This document shows, piece after piece, positions 50,302 through 60,224 of a DNA stretch of 64,000 nt. The notes beneath the pieces were generated by a model. The model made no database searches. It worked only from the letters and a program-made list of their open reading frames with translations, and was not told where the DNA came from. The translations under genes and the position numbers were made by a program. Numbering within the stretch: the first letter of the stretch is position 1; each line of letters begins with the position of its first letter. This DNA is from Brevundimonas sp. (GTDB lineage: Bacteria; Pseudomonadota; Alphaproteobacteria; Caulobacterales; Caulobacteraceae), in contig NZ_JAEMRO010000001.1 in assembly GCF_016463295.1 (NCBI RefSeq), forward strand, positions 62,001-126,000, given 5' to 3'.

Positions 50302-51752
50302 GCCTCATCCCTCATCTTTTCGATGGTGCGTGTGGTGGAATAGCCGTCTTCGAAGGTGGCCAACCGCACGACGCCGCCCCAGCTCTCGACCAGATCGCCG
50401 CCGACGACGCCCTCTCGCGTATAGTCAGCCCCCTTGATCAACACATCAGGCCGCAGCCGCTCGATCAGCGCCAAGGGCGTCGGATCGTCGAAGGCCGTCA
50501 CCCGGTCCACGGACTGAAGGCCGCCGATGACGACGGCGCGGCTGTCCAGATCGTTGATCGGCCGCCCCTCGCCCTTCAGCAGCCGCACGGACGCATCGGT
50601 GTTCAAGGCCACAACCAGTCGGTCGCACCAGCTCCGCGCCTGGGCCAGATAGGCGACGTGGCCCCGATGCAGGATGTCGAAACAGCCGTTGGTGAAGCCG
50701 ACCTTCAGCCCCTGCCGTTTCCAGCCCTCGACGACATGCGCCAGATCGTCCAGTGGCATGACCTTGGCGTGGGCGCTGGCCGCATGCTGGCTCATCTCGG
50801 CGTCGATCAGCTCGGCCGGCGTCACGACCGCTGTGCCCGCCTTGCCGACCACGACGCCTGAAGCCAGGATGGCGAACTCCACAGCCGTCTCCAGCGTGGC
50901 CCCGGCACCGAGTGCCAGCCCCAAGGCCGCCAAACCGGTATCCCCGGCACCCGAGACGTCGAAAACCTCGCGGGCGCGACCGGGAAAGTGCGCGACAGGT
51001 CCATCCCGCCGCATCAGGCTCATGCCCTTGCCTGCGCGGGTGACGACGGCCGCCTTGGCCGTAGTGGTCGCCAGAAGCGCTGCCAACGCCGCCTCGACCT
51101 CTTCATCCGTTTCGACCGGCAGACCCGTGGCGCCTGCCAGCTCGCTGGCGTTGGGCTTGATCAGATCGACGGCTCCGTAGCGGGCGAAATCCCGGCCCTT
51201 GGGATCGACGACGACTGGCACGCCCGCCGATCGCCCCGCCGCGATGGCCTGGGCGATCACGGCATCGCCGACCACGCCCTTGGCGTAGTCTGACAACAGA
51301 ATGACGGAAGCACCTGAAAAGGCGTCACTATCATTCGCCGAGACGGCTGCGTCTTCCTCGTCCAGTCGCAGCAACTGCTGCCCCGCCGCCACGAACCGCG
51401 TCTTGACGATGGTGGCCACGCCGACCCGCTGCTCCACCGCATTCTCAATGCCATCTTCTGCAGCGATCAGCGCTACAAGTTCCTGACCTGCCGCGTCCTG
51501 ACCGAGCACGGCCCCCAAACGCGCCACGCCGCCCAAGGCCGCCACATTGCGCGCGACATTGCCCACGCCGCCCGGCATGGCCGTCGTCCGGCGCGTCTTC
51601 AGCACGGGGATGGGCGCTTCGGGCGAAATCCGGCTGACCTCGCCGTAAACATAGCGGTCCAGCATCAGATCGCCGACGCAGGCAATCTTCAGCCCGCGCA
51701 CCCGCTCAAGCAGAGCCTGCAGTTGTCCAAGATCGAGCGTCCGTTCAGCCAT
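50298..51752 (-). CDS. hldE: Bifunctional heptose-7-P kinase / heptose-1-P adenylyltransferase
   Basis: PfkB kinase domain (GDLMLDRYVYGEVSRISPEAPIPV; VFDVSGAGDTG) fused to nucleotidyltransferase (VGFTNGCFDILHRGHVAYLAQAR). Confidence 0.97.
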   Translation of the reverse strand: MAERTLDLGQLQALLERVRGLKIACVGDLMLDRYVYGEVSRISPEAPIPVLKTRRTTAMPGGVGNVARNVAALGGVARLGAVLGQDAAGQELVALIAAEDGIENAVEQRVGVATIVKTRFVAAGQQLLRLDEEDAAVSANDSDAFSGASVILLSDYAKGVVGDAVIAQAIAAGRSAGVPVVVDPKGRDFARYGAVDLIKPNASELAGATGLPVETDEEVEAALAALLATTTAKAAVVTRAGKGMSLMRRDGPVAHFPGRAREVFDVSGAGDTGLAALGLALGAGATLETAVEFAILASGVVVGKAGTAVVTPAELIDAEMSQHAASAHAKVMPLDDLAHVVEGWKRQGLKVGFTNGCFDILHRGHVAYLAQARSWCDRLVVALNTDASVRLLKGEGRPINDLDSRAVVIGGLQSVDRVTAFDDPTPLALIERLRPDVLIKGADYTREGVVGGDLVESWGGVVRLATFEDGYSTTRTIEKMRDEA

Positions 51753-51770
51753 GCCTAGGGCCTATCGGAT

Positions 51771-52640
51771 TCAGGCGGCTTTCGCCATCCGGCTCTTGGT
51801 CAGGTCGTCATAGGCGATCAGCTCGGCCGCCAGGGCTTCGAACTGATCGAGCGGTACCATGTTCGGGCCGTCCGACGGGGCGTTGTCGGGGTCCTGGTGC
51901 GTCTCCATGAAGACGGCGTCCACACCGACGGCCACGGCCGCACGGGCCAGAACCGGTACAAATTCGCGCTGCCCGCCGGAGGACGTCCCCTGCCCGCCCG
52001 GCTGCTGCACACTGTGGGTCGCGTCGAACACGACCGGACAGCCGATCTCGCGCAGGATCGGCAAGGCGCGCATGTCCGAGACAAGGGTGTTGTAGCCGAA
52101 GCTGGCCCCCCGCTCGCAGGCCATGACGTTCGGATTGCCCGCCCCGACCACCTTGGCGACGACATTCTTCATGTCCCAGGGAGCCAGAAACTGACCCTTT
52201 TTGATGTTGATCGCCTTGCCCGTCGCGGCGGCGGCCAGCAGCAGGTCGGTCTGGCGGCTGAGGAAGGCGGGGATCTGCAAAACGTCGACGGCCTGGGCGG
52301 CGATGCGGCAATGCTCCTCGGTGTGGACGTCGGTCAGGACGGGCAGCCCCGTGACCTCGCGGATCTCGGCGAAGATCGGCAATGAGCCTTCCAGGCCGAA
52401 ACCGCGCGCGGCGGTGGCGCTGGTCCGGTTCGCTTTGTCAAAACTGGTCTTGTAGATGATGCCGACGTTCAGCCGCTCGCCGATCTCCTTCAGCGCATGG
52501 GCCATCTCCAGAGCGTGCTGGCGGCTTTCCAGTTGGCACGGGCCGGCGATGAAGACGATGCGCTGGCCGCCACCGATTGAGACGGGGCGGGTCAGGCCGT
52601 CCTTGATGTCGATGATGGCGTTGGGCTTTGACACGGGCAT
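51771..52640 (-). CDS. kdsA: 3-deoxy-8-phosphooctulonate synthase
   Basis: [69 protein letters not shown]. Confidence 0.96.
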   Translation of the reverse strand: MPVSKPNAIIDIKDGLTRPVSIGGGQRIVFIAGPCQLESRQHALEMAHALKEIGERLNVGIIYKTSFDKANRTSATAARGFGLEGSLPIFAEIREVTGLPVLTDVHTEEHCRIAAQAVDVLQIPAFLSRQTDLLLAAAATGKAINIKKGQFLAPWDMKNVVAKVVGAGNPNVMACERGASFGYNTLVSDMRALPILREIGCPVVFDATHSVQQPGGQGTSSGGQREFVPVLARAAVAVGVDAVFMETHQDPDNAPSDGPNMVPLDQFEALAAELIAYDDLTKSRMAKAA

Positions 52641-52739
52641 GGACTTTCGGCTTGGAGAGACGGCGCAACTGACGCACCTATGCGGCGATCAGGTGGCGTC
52701 GGACGTTGGTGTTCGCAAGCTATCACGGAGCGCGACCGC

Positions 52740-54188
52740 ATGACCACCAAGGCCGACGACCGCCCGGTCATCCTGTGGTTCCGTCAGGACCTGCGCCTGG
52801 CGGACAATCCGGCCCTGAACTATGCGGTCAAGAGCAGTCGTCCCGTCGTGCCGGTCTATATTCTGGATCAGGGCAGCCGCGTTCGGCCGATGGGCGCGGC
52901 CTCGCTGTGGTGGCTGGACAAATCCCTGCGCGCGCTGGCGGAATCGCTGAAATCGCATGGAGCCGAGCTGATCCTGCGGCGCGGCGACAGCGAATCGGAA
53001 CTGCGTCGCCTGATCAAGGAGACCGGGGCCGAGGCGGTTTACATGAATCGCCTGTTCGAGCCCGAGGCCTTCGCCCGCGACGCCGATATCGCCCACAGCC
53101 TTCAGGCCGACGGCATCGAGTGCAAGGGCTATAACGGGACCTTGCTGACCACGCCCGGCAAGGTGCTGAACGGCTCGGGCCAGCCGTACAAGGTCTTCAC
53201 GCCGTTCATGAAGGCGTTGCTGGCGGAGGCGACGCCCCCTGCCCATGTGGCGGTCCCACGTCAGGTCGAGGGTGTGGCTGGCGTCGTCTCTGAAGATATC
53301 GACGCCTGGGGCCTGCATCCCACGCGCCCGGACTGGTCCAAGGGCTTCACGGGCACGCCGGGCGAGGCGGGGGCAAAGGCTGCATTGGCCGCCTTCCTCG
53401 AGACCGCCGCCAAGACCTACAGCCGCGACCGCGACCTGCCCGGCAAGGCAGGGACCAGCCGCCTCTCGCCCCACCTGCATTTCGGCGAAATCAGTCCGTG
53501 GCGGGTCGTGGAGACCGCGAGGGACAGCAAGGCCGCGGGCAAGGAGGCCGAAAAATTCATCTCGGAGATCGTCTGGCGCGAGTTCTCGGCCCATCTGCTG
53601 GCCGCCTTCCCGCAGATCACGACCGAGGCCTTCCGCCCGGAATACGACGCCATGCCGTGGCGCAAGGATGCGAAGGGACTGAAAGCCTGGCAGACCGGCC
53701 AGACCGGCTATCCCATCGTGGATGCCGGCATGCGGGAGCTGTGGGCCACCGGCATCATGCACAACCGCGTGCGCATGATCGTGGCATCCTTTTTGATCAA
53801 GCATCTGCTGATCGACTGGCGCGAGGGCGAGGCCTGGTTCTGGGACACACTGGTCGATGCCGATCTGGCCTCCAACGTCCAGAACTGGCAGTGGGTCGCG
53901 GGGTCAGGCGCGGACGCCGCCCCCTATTTCCGCATCTTCAACCCGATCACCCAGGGCGAGAAATTCGACGCCGACGGGACTTATGTGCGGCGCTGGGTGC
54001 CGGAGGTGCGCCGCGTGCCGGACAAATGGCTGCATTTGCCCTGGATGGCCCCACCCGAGCTGCTGCGCGATATCGGCCTCAGGCTCGGCCACGACTATCC
54101 GCGTCCGATCATCGACCACGCCGAAGGTCGGGCCCGCGCCCTGGCAGCCCTCAAGACTGTATCCAATAAGGACGACCCGGAGCCCTAA
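52740..54188 (+). CDS. phrB: Deoxyribodipyrimidine photolyase (class I CPD type)
   Basis: VILWFRQDLRLADNPALNYAV, TSRLSPHLHFGEISPW, VDAGMRELWATGIMHNRVRMIVASFLIKHLLIDWREGEAWFWDTLVDADLASNVQNWQWVAGSGADAAPYFRIFNP. Confidence 0.96.
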   Translation: MTTKADDRPVILWFRQDLRLADNPALNYAVKSSRPVVPVYILDQGSRVRPMGAASLWWLDKSLRALAESLKSHGAELILRRGDSESELRRLIKETGAEAVYMNRLFEPEAFARDADIAHSLQADGIECKGYNGTLLTTPGKVLNGSGQPYKVFTPFMKALLAEATPPAHVAVPRQVEGVAGVVSEDIDAWGLHPTRPDWSKGFTGTPGEAGAKAALAAFLETAAKTYSRDRDLPGKAGTSRLSPHLHFGEISPWRVVETARDSKAAGKEAEKFISEIVWREFSAHLLAAFPQITTEAFRPEYDAMPWRKDAKGLKAWQTGQTGYPIVDAGMRELWATGIMHNRVRMIVASFLIKHLLIDWREGEAWFWDTLVDADLASNVQNWQWVAGSGADAAPYFRIFNPITQGEKFDADGTYVRRWVPEVRRVPDKWLHLPWMAPPELLRDIGLRLGHDYPRPIIDHAEGRARALAALKTVSNKDDPEP

Positions 54189-55759
54189 TCGATCGGGACC
54201 GCACCCAGCATGGTCCTGCACGCCTCCGCCTCGGCCAGTAGAGCCTTGCGCTTGTCCGCGCCGAACTTTTCCAGCGTGCGATGGGGCATGGCCAGCCGAA
54301 CATTGTCGCGCAGGCGCTTTTGGTTACGCTCCAGAAACCCCCAGTAGAGGCGATTGAACGGGCAGGCCCCCTCGCCGGCCTTGGCCTTCACGTCGTAGCG
54401 GCACGGGCCGCAGTAATCGCTCATCCGGTCGATGTAGGCTCCCGACGCCGCATAGGGCTTGGACCCCACGATGCCGCCGTCCGCAAAGGTCGCCATGCCG
54501 CGGGTGTTGGGCATCTCTACCCATTCATAGGCGTCGGCATAGACGGTCATGTACCAGTCATCGACCGCGTCCGGATGCACCCCCAGCAGCATGGCCAGAT
54601 TGCCGGTGACCATCAGCCGCTGGATATGGTGGGCATAGGCATTGTCGCGCGAGGTGGCGACGACGTCGGCCACACAGGCCATGTCGGTTTCGCCGGACCA
54701 GTAGAACCACGGCAGTTGGCGATCCGCGTCCAGGAAGTTGCGCTTTCGATAGTCCGGCACCTTCAGCCAGTAGACCCCGCGTATGAACTCTCGCCAGCCC
54801 AGGATCTGTCGGATGAAGCCCTCTACCGCATTCAGCGGGGCCTTGCCCGCCCGGTAAACCGCCTCCGCCCGCCGACACACTTCCAAGGGATCGACCAGTC
54901 CCAGGTTGATCGAGGTGGAAATCAGGCCGTGCCACATCCAGGGTTCGCCTTCGGCCATTGCGTCCTGCCAGTCTCCGAACGAGGGCAGGATGTGCTTGAG
55001 AAAGTCCGCGACCACAGCCTCCGCCTGTTCTGCCGTCGTGGGCCAGCCGAAATCGTCCAGAGTGCCGAAGTGATCGGGAAACAGCCGCGCCACGTCCGCG
55101 ATCGCACCCTTGGCCACCGCGTCCGGTCTGGTGCGCAGCCGCTTGGGCGGTCGCACGCCCTTCGTCAGCTTCTTGCGGTTCTCGGCGTCATAGTTCCACT
55201 GGCCACCCTCGGGAGCCTTGCCGTTCATCAGGAGGCCGGTCTCGCGCCGCATCTCGCGATAGAAGAACTCCATCCGCAGGGACGACTTGCCCGAGGCCCA
55301 ACGGCGGAAGCGGTCGTGCGAGCAGATAAAGCGTCGGTCCTCGCGCACCTCGACCGGCACCTTGGCGGTTTCGGCGAAGGCCGCCAGTGCCTGCGCCAAC
55401 CGCCATTCCCCGCATTCTGTCATGGCGACAGCCTCGAAGGGCTGATCGTCCAAGGCGCGATCCAGCTCGGCCGTGATCGAATGCGTGTTGGCCGGGTCGT
55501 CGATCCGGACGTAGCGCACAGTCACACCCCTATCCTCCAGCCGCGAGGCGAAACTGCGCATGGCGGCAAAGATCAGGGCGATCTTCTGCTTGTGATGCTT
55601 CACATAGGTCGCCTCGTCCCGGACCTCGGCCATCAGGACCACGTCGCGCGAGGCATCCAGCCCTTCCAGTGCCGACAACCCGTCCGAAAGCTGATCGCCC
55701 AAGACCAGCCGCAACGTGCCCCTGCCTGCCCCGGTATCGGCTGTGCTAGTCTGGCCCAA
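54185..55759 (-). CDS. Fe-S bacterial cryptochrome/photolyase (prokaryotic (6-4) photolyase type)
   Basis: LRLVLGDQLS start; four Cys with the 88/3/13 spacing of PhrB-type Fe-S photolyases. Start uncertain: TTG at 55759 or TTG at about 55714. Confidence 0.92.
   Translation of the reverse strand: MGQTSTADTGAGRGTLRLVLGDQLSDGLSALEGLDASRDVVLMAEVRDEATYVKHHKQKIALIFAAMRSFASRLEDRGVTVRYVRIDDPANTHSITAELDRALDDQPFEAVAMTECGEWRLAQALAAFAETAKVPVEVREDRRFICSHDRFRRWASGKSSLRMEFFYREMRRETGLLMNGKAPEGGQWNYDAENRKKLTKGVRPPKRLRTRPDAVAKGAIADVARLFPDHFGTLDDFGWPTTAEQAEAVVADFLKHILPSFGDWQDAMAEGEPWMWHGLISTSINLGLVDPLEVCRRAEAVYRAGKAPLNAVEGFIRQILGWREFIRGVYWLKVPDYRKRNFLDADRQLPWFYWSGETDMACVADVVATSRDNAYAHHIQRLMVTGNLAMLLGVHPDAVDDWYMTVYADAYEWVEMPNTRGMATFADGGIVGSKPYAASGAYIDRMSDYCGPCRYDVKAKAGEGACPFNRLYWGFLERNQKRLRDNVRLAMPHRTLEKFGADKRKALLAEAEACRTMLGAVPID
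55747..55752 (+). promoter_or_regulatory. Candidate extended -10 element (TGC-TAGTCT) for a leaderless sseA transcript
   Basis: TGnTAnnnT match with the hexamer at -12 to -7 relative to the ATG at 55759. Confidence 0.3.
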
Positions 55760-56589
55760 TGACCTCTCCCCTGATGTCCACGACCGAACTCGCCGCGCGG
55801 ATGAACGATCCCGATCTTCGCATCGTCGACGGCTCCTGGCATCTGGATGGGCGCGACGCCCGAGCCGATTTCGAGGCCGCCCGCATTCCCGGCGCGGTCT
55901 TCTTCGATCTGGACGCCATCTCAGACCATACCAGCGACCTGCCGCACATGCTGCCGACTGCCGCAGCCTTCGCCGAGGCCGCCGGCGCGCTCGGCATCGC
56001 CAAAACGGACACCATCGTCGTTTACGACAGCCTCGGCCTGTTCTCCGCCGCTAGGGTCTGGTGGACGTTTTGGGTGATGGGCGCAAACAGGGTCTTGGTG
56101 CTCGACGGCGGTCTGCCCGCTTGGCGAGACGAGGGCCGTCCCGTCGAGTCCGGACCACGCGCTGCGCCGCCGCCGGCCACCTTCCACGCCACCTTCGACA
56201 GTGACGCCGTCGCCGATGTGCCCACCGTCATGGCGGCCCTGACCGGCGACGCCCAGGTCGTTGATGCCCGCCCCGCGGCCCGATTTGCGGGCCAGACGCC
56301 GGAACCGCGTCCCGGCCTGCGCGCCGGTCACATGCCGGGCGCAATCAGTCTGCCGATGAAGGCAGTCCTCGACGACACCGGTCGCCTGAAGCGGGGCGAG
56401 GCTCTGACCGAGACGTTCCAGCACGCAGGGGTGGACCTGGAGCGCCCCATCGTCACGACCTGCGGCTCCGGCGTCACGGCGGCCGTCCTCAGCCTGGCCT
56501 TGGCGGAACTCGGCAGCGACAGCCGCCTGTATGACGGCTCCTGGGCCGAATGGGGTGCCCGGTCGGACACCCCGGTTCAGACCGACTAG
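55759..56589 (+). CDS. sseA: 3-mercaptopyruvate sulfurtransferase
   Basis: Two rhodanese domains; active-site loop CGSGVTA typical of MST. Confidence 0.92.
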   Translation: MTSPLMSTTELAARMNDPDLRIVDGSWHLDGRDARADFEAARIPGAVFFDLDAISDHTSDLPHMLPTAAAFAEAAGALGIAKTDTIVVYDSLGLFSAARVWWTFWVMGANRVLVLDGGLPAWRDEGRPVESGPRAAPPPATFHATFDSDAVADVPTVMAALTGDAQVVDARPAARFAGQTPEPRPGLRAGHMPGAISLPMKAVLDDTGRLKRGEALTETFQHAGVDLERPIVTTCGSGVTAAVLSLALAELGSDSRLYDGSWAEWGARSDTPVQTD

Positions 56590-56590
56590 A

Positions 56591-57913
56591 TCAGGTCGCG
56601 GGCGCGACAGGCACTTCGTCTTCCGCCACGACCGGCACATCGTCCTCGCCGCGCGAGACGACGGTCGCCAGAACGAGGTCGCCTGTGACGTTCAGGGTGG
56701 TGCGGCACATATCCAGGAAGCGGTCGACGCCCAGGATCAGGCCGATGCCCTCCGCGGGTACGCCGACCATGACCAGGATCATCGCCACGACCGGCAGGGA
56801 GCCCGCCGGCACACCCGCCGTCCCGATACCGCCCAGGATGCAGACCAGCATGACCACGACCTGCTGGGTCAGCGACAGCTCGATCTGGAAGAACTGCGCC
56901 AGGAACAGCACCGTCACGCCTTCGAACAGCGCCGTGCCGTTCTGGTTAGCGGTGGCCCCGACGGTCAGGACAAAGCGGGCGATCTTGCGCGGCAGATTCA
57001 GCTGTTCATCCGCCGCCTTCAGCGCGACAGGCAGGGTCGCGTTGGACGATGCGGTCGAGAAGGCCACGACCATCGGCTCGCGGATGCCGCGGAAGAAGGC
57101 CAGCGGCGAGCGCCGTGCCCCGATCCAGACGACCAGTGGATAGACCACGAACATATGGATCAGCATGGCGCCGACGGCGACGGCGACGAAGGCCGCCAGC
57201 TTGACCAGAAGATCCCAGCCGAACAGCGCTGCCAGGTTGAACATCAAACAGGCGATCGCATAGGGGGCCAGTTTGATGACCATGTTGATCAGCTTCATAG
57301 TGACCTCGAGGATGCCCTCGATCACGGTCTGAAGTCGGTCGGTGGCCGGGCTCTTGGCCATGACCAGGCCGATGCCGAAGAACAGTGCGAAGATCATCAC
57401 CGGCAGGATCTGGTTCTCAGACGCCGCCGTGAAGACGTTCGACGGGATCAGGTCCAGGAAGAACTGACCGAACTGCACCGTCTCCGGTGCCTTCTCGGTG
57501 ATGGCCGTGGCCCCCTCACGTCCCTGCTCCAGAAGACTGGCCGCCAGAAGGGGGTCCACACCGGCACCCGGCTGGAAGATGTTGACCATGGCCAGGCCGA
57601 TCACGACGGCGATGCTGGACACCACGACGGTCAGGCCCAGGGTCTTCCAGCCGGCGCGACCAAGAGACTTCAGATCGCCCATCTCTGCGACGCCGACCAC
57701 CAGGGCCGAAAAGAGCAGCGGGATCACCAGCATGAACAGCAGGCGCAGGAAGATCTGCCCGGCGGGCCCGGTGATGTTGGAGGTGACCCACACCACCCAC
57801 GGCGCTTCCGCTCCGGCCAGCACGTGGACAGCCATGCCGCCGCCCAGTCCCACGACAAAGCCGATCAGCATCAGCCAGTGCAGCGGCAAACCGCCCTTCT
57901 TGGTGTCGTCCAT
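56591..57913 (-). CDS. Dicarboxylate/amino acid:cation symporter (DAACS family)
   Basis: [79 protein letters not shown]. Confidence 0.93.
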   Translation of the reverse strand: MDDTKKGGLPLHWLMLIGFVVGLGGGMAVHVLAGAEAPWVVWVTSNITGPAGQIFLRLLFMLVIPLLFSALVVGVAEMGDLKSLGRAGWKTLGLTVVVSSIAVVIGLAMVNIFQPGAGVDPLLAASLLEQGREGATAITEKAPETVQFGQFFLDLIPSNVFTAASENQILPVMIFALFFGIGLVMAKSPATDRLQTVIEGILEVTMKLINMVIKLAPYAIACLMFNLAALFGWDLLVKLAAFVAVAVGAMLIHMFVVYPLVVWIGARRSPLAFFRGIREPMVVAFSTASSNATLPVALKAADEQLNLPRKIARFVLTVGATANQNGTALFEGVTVLFLAQFFQIELSLTQQVVVMLVCILGGIGTAGVPAGSLPVVAMILVMVGVPAEGIGLILGVDRFLDMCRTTLNVTGDLVLATVVSRGEDDVPVVAEDEVPVAPAT

Positions 57914-57942
57914 GCGTCCCCCGGCCCGTTGATCGGGCGCTG

Positions 57943-59055
57943 TCATCGAATGGGCAGGGCGTAGATCAGGCCGCCCGGCCGCGCGTTCCATTGTGCGTTA
58001 AGCCCCCGCTCCAGGTCGAGCGGAGAATCGGGGCCGATATTCCGGGCGAAGATTTCGCCATAGTTGCCCTGCGCCTTGATCGCGCGCCGCGCCCAGTCGT
58101 TGGACAGGCCCAGCATAGACCCGAGCTCGCCCTCGACGCCCAGCAGACGGCGAATGCGCGGGTCGGATGCCTCCTCGACCTGAGCGTCGACATTCTCGGA
58201 CGTCACGCCCAGTTCCTCGGCCGCGATCAGCGCATTCAGGGTCCAGCGTACGACGGAGGTCCAGGCCTCATCTCCCCGCTTCACCGCCGGGCCCAGCGGT
58301 TCCTTGGAGATGACATCGGGCAGGATCATGTGCTGATCCGGACTGGCCAGCGTGGTCCGTGCCGCCGCCAGCGCCGAAATGTCGGCGCTCAGGGCGTCGC
58401 ATTCCTCGCGACCGTATGCGGCAGCGGCGGCCTCGGCGCTGACCGCCTCGACCTTGCGATACTCCAGGCCTCGCGCCCGGAACCAATCGGCGACATTGCC
58501 CTCGGATGTCGACGCGCGCTGAACGCAGACACGTGCGGTGTTCAACTCCTGCGCGCTGGTCAGGTTCAGGGCCCGACGCACCATGAAGCCCTGACCGTCG
58601 TAATAGTTGATGCCGGCGAAGCGCACCCCCTCCTGCGCCTCTCTCGACAGGGTCCAGGACGTTTCGCGCCACAGGACGTCGGCCCGCCCGCTGCGCAGGG
58701 CTTCGAACCGCTGAGCATTGGACACCGGCACGAACCGCACGGCGTTCGCGTCCCCCAATACGGCCGCCGCCAGGGCCCGACAGAAATCGACGTCAAAGCC
58801 CCGCCACTGGCCGCGATTGTCCGTATAGGCGAACCCGACGAGCCCCTCATGGACGCCGCAGTTCAATCGACCCCGGGCCTTGATCGCGGCAAGCGTCGGA
58901 CTGGCAAAATCGGGCGCAACCGTGCTGGTTTCAGTCACAGGGGCTGTCTCGTCAGCCTTGTCACGATTGCCGATCAGGTCGCAGCTGCCCAGGGCCAGCG
59001 ACAGCGTCAGAACTGCACAGGTAACTGCTGCCTTCCCTGCCTTCGCTGATCGCAT
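57943..59055 (-). CDS. Amino-acid ABC transporter substrate-binding protein (AapJ-like), orphan
   Basis: Signal peptide/lipobox-like LALGSC; IKARGRLNCGVHEGLVGFAYTDNRGQWRGFDVDFCRALAAAVLGD. No permease or ATPase adjacent. Confidence 0.88.
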   Translation of the reverse strand: MRSAKAGKAAVTCAVLTLSLALGSCDLIGNRDKADETAPVTETSTVAPDFASPTLAAIKARGRLNCGVHEGLVGFAYTDNRGQWRGFDVDFCRALAAAVLGDANAVRFVPVSNAQRFEALRSGRADVLWRETSWTLSREAQEGVRFAGINYYDGQGFMVRRALNLTSAQELNTARVCVQRASTSEGNVADWFRARGLEYRKVEAVSAEAAAAAYGREECDALSADISALAAARTTLASPDQHMILPDVISKEPLGPAVKRGDEAWTSVVRWTLNALIAAEELGVTSENVDAQVEEASDPRIRRLLGVEGELGSMLGLSNDWARRAIKAQGNYGEIFARNIGPDSPLDLERGLNAQWNARPGGLIYALPIR

Positions 59056-59134
59056 CGCCGCCTCGCCGTCGTCGCTACTCTACCCCGCGCCTTTAGAACC
59101 GTTCGCGCCAGCGGGATCAACCGACAGGCGGCAA

Positions 59135-59878
59135 TTACTCTTCAGGTTCCAGCATGCTCTGACCCGGCGCGAGGCCAAGTTTGTCGGTCCGGGTGCGCTG
59201 CATGAGATAGCATTCGCAGGCCGCGCCCTCGAGGCGGCGACGGTTTTCGACTCTCAATGCACCGCGCGCGTAGGAGATGGCCCCCTGCCGTTTCAACTCG
59301 GCGGCACCTGCGGACACGGTCGTACGCTGGACGCCCAGCATCACCGACATCTCTTCCTGCGTCAGGTCCAGGGCCTCGCGCCCCGTGCGGTCGCAAAGCG
59401 TCAAGATCCATCGCGCCAGGCGAGACGTGCTGTCGTGGATCGCATTGCAGGCGGCGTTCTGAGCCCCTTGGGACTGGTTGTCGTGGGTCAGCAGCATCAG
59501 CCGTTTAAGAAGACGCGGGCTCTCGACCACCTGTTTGCGCAGGGCGGCGGCCGACAAGGCGATGACCGTGTCGCCTTCGCGCACCGTCACACGCCAGGCG
59601 CATGGCGCTTCGGCGAGGAAGGCCGCCAGACCCGAAACGCCTTCCGAACCCACGGTGGATATTTCGACCACACGCCCGTCGCTGAAGGCCATGACGTTGG
59701 ACAGTTCGGTGGCGATTGGGAAATGCACTTCGCGAACCCGGGTATCCTGCTCGATCAGAATCTGGTCCTTCTCGACCGTCATGCGGCGCAAGTGGGGTTC
59801 GAGCGCGATCTGGTCGGCCTCGTCTATCGATTCCAGCAGACCATTGCCGCTGTGCTCTGCGCTCAGTCCGCTGGCCAT
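59135..59878 (-). CDS. Crp/Fnr family transcriptional regulator
   Basis: cNMP-binding-like domain plus C-terminal HTH (LTQEEMSVMLGVQRTTVSAGAAELKRQGAISYARGALRV). Confidence 0.87.
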   Translation of the reverse strand: MASGLSAEHSGNGLLESIDEADQIALEPHLRRMTVEKDQILIEQDTRVREVHFPIATELSNVMAFSDGRVVEISTVGSEGVSGLAAFLAEAPCAWRVTVREGDTVIALSAAALRKQVVESPRLLKRLMLLTHDNQSQGAQNAACNAIHDSTSRLARWILTLCDRTGREALDLTQEEMSVMLGVQRTTVSAGAAELKRQGAISYARGALRVENRRRLEGAACECYLMQRTRTDKLGLAPGQSMLEPEE

Positions 59879-59948
59879 GTCGATTCAGGATCCCCCAGCG
59901 TCACGGTTTCATGACGCGATACGCGCTACACCTCTTGTGCCCGACTTG

Positions 59949-60176
59949 CTACAACTCTGTGGCGACCGCTTCTATCCGGTAGAAGACAGTACCGTCTTCG
60001 CGCGCGACTGTGACTCCGAACGAGCCGCCCTTGATCAGGTTGGATGCATGGCCGGGGAGCAGTTCCGACAGACTGGCGACAGCGCTCGCGCAGGCCGCTG
60101 CGTCATTCGGAAGCGTTTCGCCTTCGGCGTCCACCGGAGTTCTGTCTGCAGTCGTGTCGAAATAGTAGCGCGGCAT
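59949..60176 (-). CDS. DUF6894-like small protein
   Basis: MPRYYFDTTADRTPVDAEGETLPNDAAACASAVASLSEL; ATG at 60176. DUF name from memory. Confidence 0.65.
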   Translation of the reverse strand: MPRYYFDTTADRTPVDAEGETLPNDAAACASAVASLSELLPGHASNLIKGGSFGVTVAREDGTVFYRIEAVATEL

Positions 60177-60224
60177 GGACGCAGAAGCCGTCGGTGCGCC
60201 CGTTTGTTCCGCAATCGACTGAAA

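Noticed and set aside
54281-55762. 493-aa + strand ORF opposite the Fe-S photolyase
   Set aside because: Full antisense shadow of a confident CDS.
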